From NCBI RefSeq assembly GCF_004348445.1, contig NZ_SMKV01000036.1, positions 1 to 54,625 of the forward strand: a stretch of 54,625 nt of DNA. The letters run 5' to 3'. The notes under the pieces are model-generated. The model saw only the letters and a program-made list of their open reading frames with translations, searched no databases and had not been told where the DNA came from. The position numbers and the translations under genes are program-made. Numbering within the stretch: position 1 is the first letter of the stretch; every line of letters begins with the position of its first letter. This document shows positions 1 through 8,065 of the stretch, in pieces. The stretch comes from Saccharopolyspora aridisoli. GTDB taxonomy: Bacteria > Actinomycetota > Actinomycetes > Mycobacteriales > Pseudonocardiaceae.

Positions 1-296
1 CTCACCGCCGGGTCCCCAACCCCCGAACTGCTCCCGTGTTGAGGCACCCGATCACGGCGGTGATCCAGGTCCGATCACGGGAGCAATCCGGGTGACCGGT
101 CGCCGCGGTAGTCGTGGACCCGATCACGGCCCTGGTCAGGTGACCGATCACGGGAGCAATCCGGGTCCGGGAGCACCGGAGTGCTCGGGATGCCCGGCCG
201 CGCCGCGCTGGCGCCGACACCACGCCGGTGGCGGCCGCGGTGACGGTCACCGCGCCTGCGCCGGTGACAGTGGCGGGGCGGCGCGAGGTTCGGTCT
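1..296. repeat. Repeat-rich intergenic tract downstream of folK
   Basis: No convincing gene lies here. The 10-mer CCGATCACGG occurs at 48, 71, 120 and 144. Two of these copies belong to an exact 23-bp direct repeat (71-93 and 144-166). A 19-nt perfect palindrome (CGCGGTGAC, G, GTCACCGCG) at 236-254 sits about 45 nt past the folK stop on the minus strand and could help end that transcript, although no T-run follows. The 48-66 segment resembles repeats at 29849-30014, so this may be one copy of a dispersed intergenic family (inference). Confidence 0.6.
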
Positions 297-791
297 CTAG
301 TGGAGGGTGAGGTCCTCTCTGAGGTGGACGTCGTTGCGGTCCGACTCCGGGAGGGCGGCGAGGAGGTCGGATACGCGGCCGCGGCCTGGCAGGTGGGCTT
401 CGGGGTCCAGCGCGAGCCAGGGGATGAGGACCGTGGCTCGGGTGGGAGTTCCCGGGTGCGGGAGCAGTAGGTCCGGGTGGTCGCTGCGGACCTCGTCCAC
501 CGCGACCACGTCGACGTCGAGGGTGCGCGGACCCCAGCGCTGCTCCCGGACGCGTTCGGCTTGCTGTTCCAGGGCCTTGGCCCGGCGCAGCCAGCCCCAC
601 TCGTCGACGTCCCGGGACTCGACGATGAGGACCGCGTTGAGGAAGTCCGGCTGATCGGTGACGCCCCACGGCGCGGTCTCGTACACCGGTGAGGCCGCCA
701 CGAGCTCGTCAGCGAATCCCCCGACGGCCAGCCGCAGGTAGCGCAGCCGGTCACCGAGGTTCGAACCGAGGGACAGGACCGCTCGGCTCAC
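297..791 (-). CDS. folK: 2-amino-4-hydroxy-6-hydroxymethyldihydropteridine diphosphokinase
   Basis: FolK (HPPK) transfers pyrophosphate from ATP to 6-hydroxymethyl-dihydropterin, the step before dihydropteroate synthase in cytoplasmic folate synthesis. The 164-residue product is the normal family length. It has the N-terminal LGSNLGDR pterin/ATP segment at about residues 7-14 and the family signature [12 protein letters not shown] near residue 86, with the paired Asp that binds Mg2+. The GTG start at 791 overlaps the folB stop by 4 nt (GTGA), indicating translational coupling. It is the last gene of folE-folP-folB-folK. Confidence 0.96.
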   Translation of the reverse strand: MSRAVLSLGSNLGDRLRYLRLAVGGFADELVAASPVYETAPWGVTDQPDFLNAVLIVESRDVDEWGWLRRAKALEQQAERVREQRWGPRTLDVDVVAVDEVRSDHPDLLLPHPGTPTRATVLIPWLALDPEAHLPGRGRVSDLLAALPESDRNDVHLREDLTLH

Positions 792-1177
792 GCCGGCACC
801 ACGTTGCCGCGGCCGCCGCGGCGCGAGCGGCGGATCGTGACCGCGACGTCGGCGAAGGCCAGCGGGATCGGCGCGTGCGGTTTGTGCAGCGTGACTTCGG
901 CGGCGTAGGCGCGCCCGTCCTTCATCACCTCGTCTGCGATCTCGGCGGCCACCGTTTCGATGAGGTCGCGAGGTTCGCCCCCGACGATCCCGGCGGCCAT
1001 CTCGGCGAGCTCGCCGTAGTGCAGCGTCTTGGTGAGGTCGTCTGTCGCCGCGGCGTCGCCCAGGTCGAGCCAGACGGTGATGTCGACCAGGAAGTCCTGG
1101 CCGTCCCGCTTCTCGTGGTCGAACACACCGTGGTTGCCGCGGACCTGCAGGCCGGTCAACGTGATCCGGTCAGCCAA
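788..1177 (-). CDS. folB: dihydroneopterin aldolase
   Basis: FolB cleaves 7,8-dihydroneopterin to 6-hydroxymethyl-dihydropterin and glycolaldehyde. The 129-residue size fits the family. The conserved [18 protein letters not shown] stretch near residue 14 and the lysine-containing LHKPHAPI segment near residue 100 are characteristic. I chose the TTG at 1177: GGAGGT lies 7 nt upstream, and TTGGCTGA overlaps the end of folP. A GTG four codons earlier (1189) collides with the ribosome-binding site. Coupled on both sides to folP and folK. Confidence 0.93.
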   Translation of the reverse strand: MADRITLTGLQVRGNHGVFDHEKRDGQDFLVDITVWLDLGDAAATDDLTKTLHYGELAEMAAGIVGGEPRDLIETVAAEIADEVMKDGRAYAAEVTLHKPHAPIPLAFADVAVTIRRSRRGGRGNVVPA

Positions 1178-2018
1178 CGCACTCACCTCCGCTGCGCCAG
1201 GTGGCGGCCACCGCCACCGCGTCCAGCGAGCGCCGCACGTCGTGCACCCGCACACCCCACGCTCCCCTGTCGGCGGACAGCGCCGAGACCACGGCCGTGG
1301 CCGTCTCGCGACCTTCCGGTGGGCGCGGTGTGCCGTCGTCGTCGGCCAGCAGCGCGCCCAGGAACCGCTTGCGGGAGGCGCCCACCAGAACCGGGAAGCC
1401 CACGTCGACGAGGCCGTCGAGGTTCTGCAGCAGCTGCCAGTCGTGCCTGCCGGTCTTGGCGAAGCCCAAACCCGGGTCCAGCACGATCGCCTCCTCGGCG
1501 ACACCCGCGCGCACCGCCACGTCGACCTGCCGCAGCAGCTCCTCGCGCACGTCGGCGACCACGTCGCCGTACTCGGCGAGGGAGTTCATGTCCTTGCTGT
1601 GACCACGCCAGTGCATCAGCACCCACGGCAGCCCGGTGTCGGCGGCGACGTGCGCCATCCCCGGATCGGCGAGCCCCCCGGAGACGTCGTTGATCACCGC
1701 GGCACCCGCTCCCGCGGTCGCCTCGGCGACCTTGGCGCGCGTGGTGTCCACGCTGACCGGGACGCCCGCCGCGACCAGCTCGCGCACGACCGGCAGCACC
1801 CGGTCGATCTCGGTGGCCGCGTCCACCCGCTCCGAACCGGGCCGGGTCGACTCACCGCCCACGTCGATGATGTCCGCACCCAGCCGGTGCATCTCGACGC
1901 CGTGCGCCACCGCCGCCGCGCGGTCCAGGTAGCGCCCGCCGTCGGAGAACGAGTCCGGCGTGACGTTGAGGATTCCCATCACCGCGCAGCGCGCCGGGTT
2001 CGGCAGCTTCGGGTGCAT
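1170..2018 (-). CDS. folP: dihydropteroate synthase
   Basis: FolP condenses hydroxymethyl-dihydropterin diphosphate with p-aminobenzoate and is the sulfonamide target. The 282-residue TIM-barrel shows the two DHPS signatures: [14 protein letters not shown] near residue 15 and [10 protein letters not shown] near residue 52. It also has [10 protein letters not shown], the pterin-binding [11 protein letters not shown] and the C-terminal GASRKRFLG. The ATG at 2018 overlaps the folE stop as ATGA. The frame stays open upstream into folE, but that longer version lacks family similarity. No sign of a divergent, resistance-type DHPS was noticed. Confidence 0.96.
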   Translation of the reverse strand: MHPKLPNPARCAVMGILNVTPDSFSDGGRYLDRAAAVAHGVEMHRLGADIIDVGGESTRPGSERVDAATEIDRVLPVVRELVAAGVPVSVDTTRAKVAEATAGAGAAVINDVSGGLADPGMAHVAADTGLPWVLMHWRGHSKDMNSLAEYGDVVADVREELLRQVDVAVRAGVAEEAIVLDPGLGFAKTGRHDWQLLQNLDGLVDVGFPVLVGASRKRFLGALLADDDGTPRPPEGRETATAVVSALSADRGAWGVRVHDVRRSLDAVAVAATWRSGGECVG

Positions 2019-2653
2019 CAGCGCCCCCTGATCAGCGACAACGCCTCGGAGCGGGAGGAAGCCGAACTGCGGAAGATGCCGCGCACCGCCGACGTCGTGG
2101 TCGTCGAACCGGCCTTGCGCACCCCGCGCATGCCCATGCACAGGTGCTCGGCGTCGATCACCACGATCACGCCGCGCGGCTCCAGCCTGCGCACCAGGGC
2201 GTCGGCGACCTGCGAGGTCAGCCGCTCCTGCACCTGCGGGCGCTTGGCGTAGAGGTCGACCAGGCGGGCCAGCTTGGACAGCCCGGTCACCCGTCCCTGC
2301 GAGTTGGGGATGTAGCCGATGTGCGCGGTGCCGTGGAACGGCAGCAGGTGGTGCTCGCACTGCGAGTAGACCGGGATGTCGCGCACCAGGACGAGCTCTT
2401 CGTGGGCCTCGTCGAAGGTCTTGTCCAAGACCTCGTCCGGATCGGTGTAGAGCCCCGCGAACAGTTCCTGGTACGCGCGGGCGACGCGCTGCGGCGTCTC
2501 CCTCAACCCCTCGCGCTCGGGGTCCTCACCGGCCGCGATGAGCAGTTCCCGGATCGCGGCCTCGGCACGCGCCTGGTCGAACTGTGGAAGGTGGGAAGAG
2601 CCGTCGGGGCGGGAGTCCCCCGCCCCGAACGGCTCGTCGACCGCACTGGTCAC
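2018..2653 (-). CDS. folE: GTP cyclohydrolase I
   Basis: FolE converts GTP to 7,8-dihydroneopterin triphosphate, the committed folate step, as a decamer. The 211-residue protein has the zinc-site sequence [10 protein letters not shown], the [20 protein letters not shown] substrate region and the second conserved block [10 protein letters not shown], whose Cys is a zinc ligand. The GTG start at 2653 follows GGAGGAAAG by about 8 nt. It begins 56 nt after ftsH and overlaps folP by 4 nt, so it heads the folate part of the operon. Confidence 0.96.
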   Translation of the reverse strand: MTSAVDEPFGAGDSRPDGSSHLPQFDQARAEAAIRELLIAAGEDPEREGLRETPQRVARAYQELFAGLYTDPDEVLDKTFDEAHEELVLVRDIPVYSQCEHHLLPFHGTAHIGYIPNSQGRVTGLSKLARLVDLYAKRPQVQERLTSQVADALVRRLEPRGVIVVIDAEHLCMGMRGVRKAGSTTTTSAVRGIFRSSASSRSEALSLIRGR

Positions 2654-2709
2654 TGTTGCTTTCCTCCACTGGCTTGGCAGCGCCCTGGCGGGCGCTGCGC
2701 CCGCCAGTA

Positions 2710-4989
2710 TCAGCGGCCGTTGTTGCCGCTGCCGTTCTCCCTGCCCGAGTCCTGGCCCTCGGGCCGCTCGGACTGCGATTCACCCTGCTCGGACGACTGC
2801 TGACCGCGCTCCCAAGAAGGCGTCCAGTTGTAGTTCGAACCGGACGGGTTGGTCGCCGGGGTCCATCCCGGTGGTGCACCGTAGTTCGGCGGCCCCGCGG
2901 AGGGAACCTGCTGGCCCGACTGCGGCTGCTGGATCTGCACCGTGCCCTGGTTGGCGCCCGCGCTGGCCGGGGCCTGCTCCTGGGCCGGAGCAGGGGTCCC
3001 GTTCTGGACGTCCTCGTTCTGCGATGGCGCCGGGGTCGGCTCCTCGACGACCGGGGGCCACGGCTCGCCGCGCTCCTTGGCCAGCTCACCCGGGGTCTTG
3101 ACCGGCGGCTTCTCCGACGGGGTGCGCCCGCCGAAGTCGTTGAACGCGGTGATGCGCGGCCGCTTCTCGACATGCGAGAAGACCCGCTCCAGGTCCTTGC
3201 GGTTCAGGGTCTCCTTCTCGATGAGCTCCAGCACGAGGTCGTCGAGCACGTCGCGGTAGGTGTTGAGCACCTCCCACGCCTCGGTGTGCGCGGCCTCGAT
3301 CAGCCGACGCACCTCCTCGTCGATCTCGTGGGCGACCTCCAACGAGTAGTTCGGCTGCTGGCCGGCGGTGCGACCCAGGAAGGGGTCGCCCTCCTCCTTG
3401 CCGTACTTGACCGCGCCCAACCGGGCGGTCATGCCGTACTCGGTGACCATCGAGCGAGCGATCTTGGTCGCCTGCTCGATGTCGCTGGACGCGCCGGTGG
3501 TCGGCTCGTGGAACACGAGCTCCTCCGCGGAGCGGCCACCGAGCGCGAACACCAGGCGACCGATCATCTCCGAGCGGGTCATCATGTCCTTGTCGTCCTC
3601 GGGGACGACGAGAGCGTGACCGCCGGTGCGGCCGCGCGGCAGGATCGTGAGCTTGTAGACCGGCTCCAGGTCGGGCATCGCCCACGCCGCCAGGGCGTGG
3701 CCGCCCTCGTGGTAGGCGGTGATCTTCTTGTCCCGCTCCGAGATGATCTTGCTCTTGCGGCGCGGGCCCCCGACGACGCGGTCCACCGCCTCTTCCATCG
3801 CGGCGGCGTTGATCAGCTGGCCGTTCTCGCGGGCGGTGAGCAGCGCGGCCTCGTTGACCACGTTCTCCAGGTCGGCACCGGAGAAGCCGACCGTGCGCTT
3901 GGCGAGTCCTTCCATGTCGACGTCCTGGGCCAGCGGCTTGCCCTTGGAGTGCACTCCCAGGATCGCCTTGCGACCCCGCAGGTCCGGCGCCGAGACCGGG
4001 ATCTGCCGGTCGAAGCGACCGGGACGCAGCAGCGCCGGGTCCAGGATGTCCGGGCGGTTGGTGGCGGCGATCAGGATGATGCCGCCGCGCGAGTCGAAGC
4101 CGTCCATCTCGACGAGCAGCTGGTTCAGCGTCTGCTCGCGCTCGTCGTGACCGCCGCCGAGACCGGCGCCGCGCTGGCGTCCGACCGCGTCGATCTCGTC
4201 GACGAAGATGATGCACGGCGCGTTCTGCTTGGCCTGCTCGAACAGGTCGCGGACGCGGGAGGCACCGACACCGACGAACATCTCGACGAAGTCCGAACCG
4301 GAGATCGAGTAGAACGGCACCCCGGCCTCACCAGCGACCGCGCGGGCCAGCAGCGTCTTACCGGTACCGGGCGGGCCGTAGAGCAGCACGCCCTTGGGGA
4401 TCTTCGCGCCCAAGGCCTGGTAGCGGCCCGGGTTCTGCAGGAAGTCCTTGATCTCGTGCAGTTCTTCGACGGCCTCATCGGCGCCGGCGACATCGCCGAA
4501 CAGCGTCTTGGGCATGTCCTTGGTGAGCTGCTTGGCCTTGGACTTGCCGAAGTTCAGGACGCGGTTCCCGCCGCCCTGCACGTTGTTCATCATCCACATC
4601 AGCAGCAGCACGAGCAGGCCGATGGGGACGAGGTAGAAGAGCATCTGCACCCAGAACGAGTCCTGGGTGACCTTGGTGTTCCAGGTGGGCACCTGGGAGT
4701 TGCGGATCTCGCCGACCACCTGCTCGGTGGCGCCGGCGGGGTAGTTCGCGATCAGCTGGTTGCTGCCCTGGAAGTTCTGGCCGTCGTTGAGGGTCAGCCG
4801 GACCCGCTGCTCCTTGTCCTCGATGGTCGCTTCTTTGACCTTGCCCTGGGCGATCTGTTCCAGGGCCTGCGAGGTGGAGACTTCGCGGTAGGCACGAGTC
4901 TCGTCGAAGAGCACGCTGAACGCGTAGATCAACAGAAACGCTGTCAGGATCCACAGCAGCGGGTTGCGGAGCAGGCGCTTTCGGTCCAT
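2710..4989 (-). CDS. ftsH: ATP-dependent zinc metalloprotease FtsH
   Basis: FtsH is a membrane-anchored AAA+ protease that extracts and degrades membrane and regulatory proteins. In 759 residues I see TM1 (about 9-28), an extracytoplasmic domain, TM2 (about 112-137), Walker A GPPGTGKT near 205, Walker B IIFVDEID near 260, the second region of homology with RPGRFDRQ, and the zinc motif HEGGH near 430. The C-terminal 120 residues are rich in Pro, Gln, Gly and Asn, a long low-complexity tail commonly seen in actinobacterial FtsH. The start is the ATG at 4989. It lies between hpt and folE, a conserved actinobacterial order. Confidence 0.97.
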   Translation of the reverse strand: MDRKRLLRNPLLWILTAFLLIYAFSVLFDETRAYREVSTSQALEQIAQGKVKEATIEDKEQRVRLTLNDGQNFQGSNQLIANYPAGATEQVVGEIRNSQVPTWNTKVTQDSFWVQMLFYLVPIGLLVLLLMWMMNNVQGGGNRVLNFGKSKAKQLTKDMPKTLFGDVAGADEAVEELHEIKDFLQNPGRYQALGAKIPKGVLLYGPPGTGKTLLARAVAGEAGVPFYSISGSDFVEMFVGVGASRVRDLFEQAKQNAPCIIFVDEIDAVGRQRGAGLGGGHDEREQTLNQLLVEMDGFDSRGGIILIAATNRPDILDPALLRPGRFDRQIPVSAPDLRGRKAILGVHSKGKPLAQDVDMEGLAKRTVGFSGADLENVVNEAALLTARENGQLINAAAMEEAVDRVVGGPRRKSKIISERDKKITAYHEGGHALAAWAMPDLEPVYKLTILPRGRTGGHALVVPEDDKDMMTRSEMIGRLVFALGGRSAEELVFHEPTTGASSDIEQATKIARSMVTEYGMTARLGAVKYGKEEGDPFLGRTAGQQPNYSLEVAHEIDEEVRRLIEAAHTEAWEVLNTYRDVLDDLVLELIEKETLNRKDLERVFSHVEKRPRITAFNDFGGRTPSEKPPVKTPGELAKERGEPWPPVVEEPTPAPSQNEDVQNGTPAPAQEQAPASAGANQGTVQIQQPQSGQQVPSAGPPNYGAPPGWTPATNPSGSNYNWTPSWERGQQSSEQGESQSERPEGQDSGRENGSGNNGR

Positions 4990-5148
4990 TCACTTGCGGC
5001 CGACGGGCGGCCTCGACCCTCCCTGACTGTTACTTCGGGTGACGGCGCCCGATGCGGACACCCGCCGTCAACCCCTTCAGACCAGCGTACCGGCCGACGC
5101 GCGGGCACAACCATGCCGCGCCCAGCACAGGGCGCCCAGCCTACTAGG

Positions 5149-5177
5149 ATCGTCCCACCCCGAGCGGGCGGGACGAT
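5149..5177 (-). terminator. Hairpin between hpt and ftsH
   Basis: An inverted repeat with 8-bp arms (ATCGTCCC/GGGACGAT) and three further inner G-C pairs lies 14 nt after the hpt stop. No T-run follows on the minus strand, so it may be a weak terminator, an attenuator or an mRNA-stability element in the 201-nt hpt-ftsH gap. Just beyond it the minus strand reads TAGTAGGCT, which could be a -10 region for ftsH (weak). Confidence 0.4.
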
Positions 5178-5190
5178 TGAATCCTCCGCA

Positions 5191-5742
5191 TCACGCGCCT
5201 GAGGTGTAGACCTTGGGGTCGAGCGTGCCGATATGGGGCAGATCACGGTAGCGCTCTGCGTAGTCGAGACCGTAGCCCACGACGAACTCGTTCGGGATGT
5301 CGAAACCGACGTAGCGCACGGGCACGTCCACCCGCACGGCGTCGGGCTTGCGCAGCAGCGTGCAGACCTCCAGCGACGCGGGGTTGCGCGACCGCAGGTT
5401 CTTGAGCAGCCACGACAGCGTCAGGCCCGAGTCGATGATGTCCTCGACGATCAGCACGTGCTTGCCCGCGATGTCGCGGTCGAGGTCCTTGAGGATGCGC
5501 ACCACGCCGGACGAGGACGTCGACGAGCCGTACGAGCTGACCGCCATGAACTCCAGCTGCGCGGGAAGCGGCAGCGCGCGGGCGAAGTCGGTCATGAACA
5601 TCACCGCGCCCTTGAGCACGCCGACCAGCAGCAGATCACCGCCCTGCTGGTAGTCCTCGTCGACCTGCTTGGCCAGCTCCGCGACCTTGTCCTTGATCTG
5701 CTGCTCGGTGATGAGCACAGAAGCGATATCGCCGTCGTACAC
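5191..5742 (-). CDS. hpt: hypoxanthine phosphoribosyltransferase
   Basis: Hpt salvages hypoxanthine (and guanine) to IMP/GMP using PRPP in the cytoplasm. The 183-residue protein has the type I PRTase PRPP-binding loop [15 protein letters not shown] near residues 96-110, the upstream [16 protein letters not shown] segment, and the C-terminal [22 protein letters not shown] block that holds the purine-binding residues. The GTG start at 5742 is preceded by GAGGGGAAG at good spacing. It sits 76 nt after tilS and 201 nt before ftsH, the tilS-hpt-ftsH order widespread in bacteria. Confidence 0.96.
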   Translation of the reverse strand: MYDGDIASVLITEQQIKDKVAELAKQVDEDYQQGGDLLLVGVLKGAVMFMTDFARALPLPAQLEFMAVSSYGSSTSSSGVVRILKDLDRDIAGKHVLIVEDIIDSGLTLSWLLKNLRSRNPASLEVCTLLRKPDAVRVDVPVRYVGFDIPNEFVVGYGLDYAERYRDLPHIGTLDPKVYTSGA

Positions 5743-5818
5743 GGCTCGGCTTCCCCTCTTGTCGGATCAACAATTCCCCAAGCCGGAGATCCGCCCCGAC
5801 GATCGTGCCGGTGCACCC

Positions 5819-6805
5819 TCAGCCATTCGGCGGCTTGCGGTCCGCCGCCTCCACCCGCAGCCTGCCATGCGCCCGGCGCAGCACAAAGTCACCCGGCAGG
5901 GCAGGACCGCCTTGACCCCGCCACTCGGCGATGAGCGCGTCGGCGGAGCGCAGGTGCGCATCAGTCATTTCAGGCACCCCCTCGGATCGGAGCCAGTCCC
6001 GCAGCACCCGCCTCCGGACCGCCGCCGGGAGCAGCCTCAACCTCTCGCAATCCAGGCCGTGATCGGCGCGGACGCGGGAGAGCTCGGCCGCCGCGACGGC
6101 TTCCAACGCGTCGGAGTCCTCGCGCAGCTGGCGGGCGGTGCGGGCCAGCGCCTCCGCGACCCCGCCCTGCATCGCGTCTTCCAGCAGCGGGAGCACCTCT
6201 GTGCGCAACCGCACACGGGTGAAGCGGGGATCGGCGTTGTGCGGGTCGTGCCAGGGTTCGAGGCCTTGGGCCCGGCAGGCGGCCTCGGTGCTCGTCCGGC
6301 GGACGTTCAGGAACGGGCGGGCCCACGGTGGGTCGAGCGGACGCATCCCCGCGATCGAGCGCGGTCCGGAGCCGCGGCCGAGCCCCAGCAGCACAGTTTC
6401 CGCCTGGTCGTCGAGGGTGTGGCCGAGCAGCACCAGCGCATCGCTCGGGCGCTCGGCCCGCAGCGCCGCGTAGCGCGCCTTGCGCGCCGCCGCCTCCAGG
6501 CCGCCCACACCGTCCACATCGACCTCCACGACCTGCGCGGGAAGGTCGAGTCCGGCCAGCTGCTCCACGACCCGCTCGGCAACCGCGTCGGAGCCCACTT
6601 GCAAGCCGTGGTTCACCACGATCGCCTGCGCGCTCGCCCCGGTCCTGCGCGACACGTGCGCCACCGCGGCCGCCAACGCCAGCGAATCCGCTCCCCCGGA
6701 GCAGGCCACCACCAGCGGCGCGCCCTTGAACGGAGCCGCCTCCGCGGATTCCAGCAGCCGCCGCACGGCGGTCCGGGTTTCGCTCACAACGGGCTCAGGC
6801 GGCAT
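5819..6805 (-). CDS. tilS: tRNA(Ile)-lysidine synthetase
   Basis: TilS ligates lysine to C34 of the CAT-anticodon tRNA-Ile, switching its decoding from AUG to AUA. The 328-residue protein carries the N-type ATP-pyrophosphatase P-loop VVACSGGADSLALA near residues 29-42, the VNHGLQVGSDAVAERV segment and LLGHTLDDQAETVLLGL. The C-terminal part is short compared with proteobacterial TilS, as expected for actinobacteria. The ATG at 6805 abuts GGAGG. A GTG six codons later (6787) is an alternative, and the frame is open far upstream without homology. Co-directional with hpt. Confidence 0.93.
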   Translation of the reverse strand: MPPEPVVSETRTAVRRLLESAEAAPFKGAPLVVACSGGADSLALAAAVAHVSRRTGASAQAIVVNHGLQVGSDAVAERVVEQLAGLDLPAQVVEVDVDGVGGLEAAARKARYAALRAERPSDALVLLGHTLDDQAETVLLGLGRGSGPRSIAGMRPLDPPWARPFLNVRRTSTEAACRAQGLEPWHDPHNADPRFTRVRLRTEVLPLLEDAMQGGVAEALARTARQLREDSDALEAVAAAELSRVRADHGLDCERLRLLPAAVRRRVLRDWLRSEGVPEMTDAHLRSADALIAEWRGQGGPALPGDFVLRRAHGRLRVEAADRKPPNG

Positions 6806-6849
6806 CCTCCGATTCTCCCCACCCGGCCCGGGTCCGCGCGGGAGGCCCG

Positions 6850-7992
6850 TCAGCCGTGGACCCGGCGGATCCAGGTGTCCGGGGCGGTGATCTCCGCCCT
6901 GGTGGGGAGGTTGTCCGGATGCGCCCAGACGGCGTTGAAGTCGGCCATGCCGACCCGGCCGACGACGTGGTCGGTGAACGCCGCGCCCTGGGCGTACTGG
7001 CGGATCTTGGCGTCCACGCCGAGCAGGCTGCGCAGGATGCGGTCGAGCAGACCACCACCGTTGCGGCGGTCGGTGAAGCGCTGGCGGATGGTGCCGACGC
7101 TGGGCACGACCTGCGGGCCGACGGCATCCATGACGTGGTCGGCGTGGCCCTCCAGCAGCGTGGAGATCGCGATGATCCGGTCCAGCGCGGCGCGCTGCTC
7201 CGGGGACTGCAAGAGTTCCAGGACGCCGAGCATCCCGGGGCTGGATTCGGCGCGGCGGGCGGAGCGGGCCTCGCGCACCACGTGAGGCAGCCTGGTCAGC
7301 AGCTCGGCGGAACCGCCCTCCATCCGCGAGAGGAGCTGTCCGAGGCTCGCCGCGAAGTGCTCGCGCAGCCACGGCACGGCGTTGAACTGCAACCGGTGCG
7401 TCGACTCGTGCAGGCACACCCACATCAGGAAGTCGTCCGCGGGCACGCCCAGCGACTGCTGCGCGGCCACGATGTTGGGCGCCACCAGCAGCAACCGCCC
7501 GCGCTGGCCCTCGACGCGGGACTCCCCGTAGGGGTCGAACTGGCCGAGGACCTTGCCACCCAGGTAGGCCAGCACCACCCCGGCCTGCACGCCCGCGCTG
7601 CGCGCGCTGAACTCGCCCAGCAGTTCGCCACCGCGCGGCGGCAGCGAGTCCGCGGCCGACAGCGCGGCCCCGGTCAGCTCGGCCAGGCCGAAGGCCGCAC
7701 CGCGCACCCAGTCCGGCCGGTCCACCACGTCACCTTCGGCGATCGGCAGGTCCAGCCCCAGGCCGGTCGTCTCGCGGACGTGCGTCTCGGCGTCGACGCT
7801 GAAGCGCCGCAGTGAGCGAACTGCCCGTCCGGCCTCGGCTCGCGGGACTTCCGGCCCCGGCTTCATCAACCGGACGGCGGTGCCCACGGCGACGTTCCAG
7901 TCCAGCGCCCGAGGCGCCTCGGCAAACGACGGCAGGGTGGCGGGTCGGGCGTTCACAACACCGACCGTACTTCCAAAATGGCCGGTGGTCAC
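6850..7992 (-). CDS. zinc-dependent metalloprotease, DUF2342 family
   Basis: This belongs to the actinobacterial DUF2342 family, called zinc-dependent metalloprotease or coenzyme F420 biosynthesis-associated putative hydrolase in profile collections. Substrate and role are not established. The HExxH zinc motif is clear (HESTH, residues 195-199), and a downstream LLEGHADHVMD near residue 288 could supply the third ligand. No signal peptide is evident, so it is probably cytoplasmic. The start is GTG at 7992; an internal GTG near 7956 (VNARPATLP) is possible. It lies 44 nt upstream of tilS, and this linkage is common in actinobacteria. Confidence 0.88.
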   Translation of the reverse strand: MTTGHFGSTVGVVNARPATLPSFAEAPRALDWNVAVGTAVRLMKPGPEVPRAEAGRAVRSLRRFSVDAETHVRETTGLGLDLPIAEGDVVDRPDWVRGAAFGLAELTGAALSAADSLPPRGGELLGEFSARSAGVQAGVVLAYLGGKVLGQFDPYGESRVEGQRGRLLLVAPNIVAAQQSLGVPADDFLMWVCLHESTHRLQFNAVPWLREHFAASLGQLLSRMEGGSAELLTRLPHVVREARSARRAESSPGMLGVLELLQSPEQRAALDRIIAISTLLEGHADHVMDAVGPQVVPSVGTIRQRFTDRRNGGGLLDRILRSLLGVDAKIRQYAQGAAFTDHVVGRVGMADFNAVWAHPDNLPTRAEITAPDTWIRRVHG

Positions 7993-8065
7993 CTTGCGGA
8001 ACTGGTCAGGTACCGGAAGGCGAGCGAGCTCTTCCCTGAACAGGCGCGGGCCACCCGTCGGCGAC

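Noticed and set aside
2584..5202. 872-codon plus-strand open frame
   Set aside because: Lies wholly opposite ftsH/folE, has Leu/Arg/Gly/Val-rich shadow composition and no family match; high-GC frame shadow.
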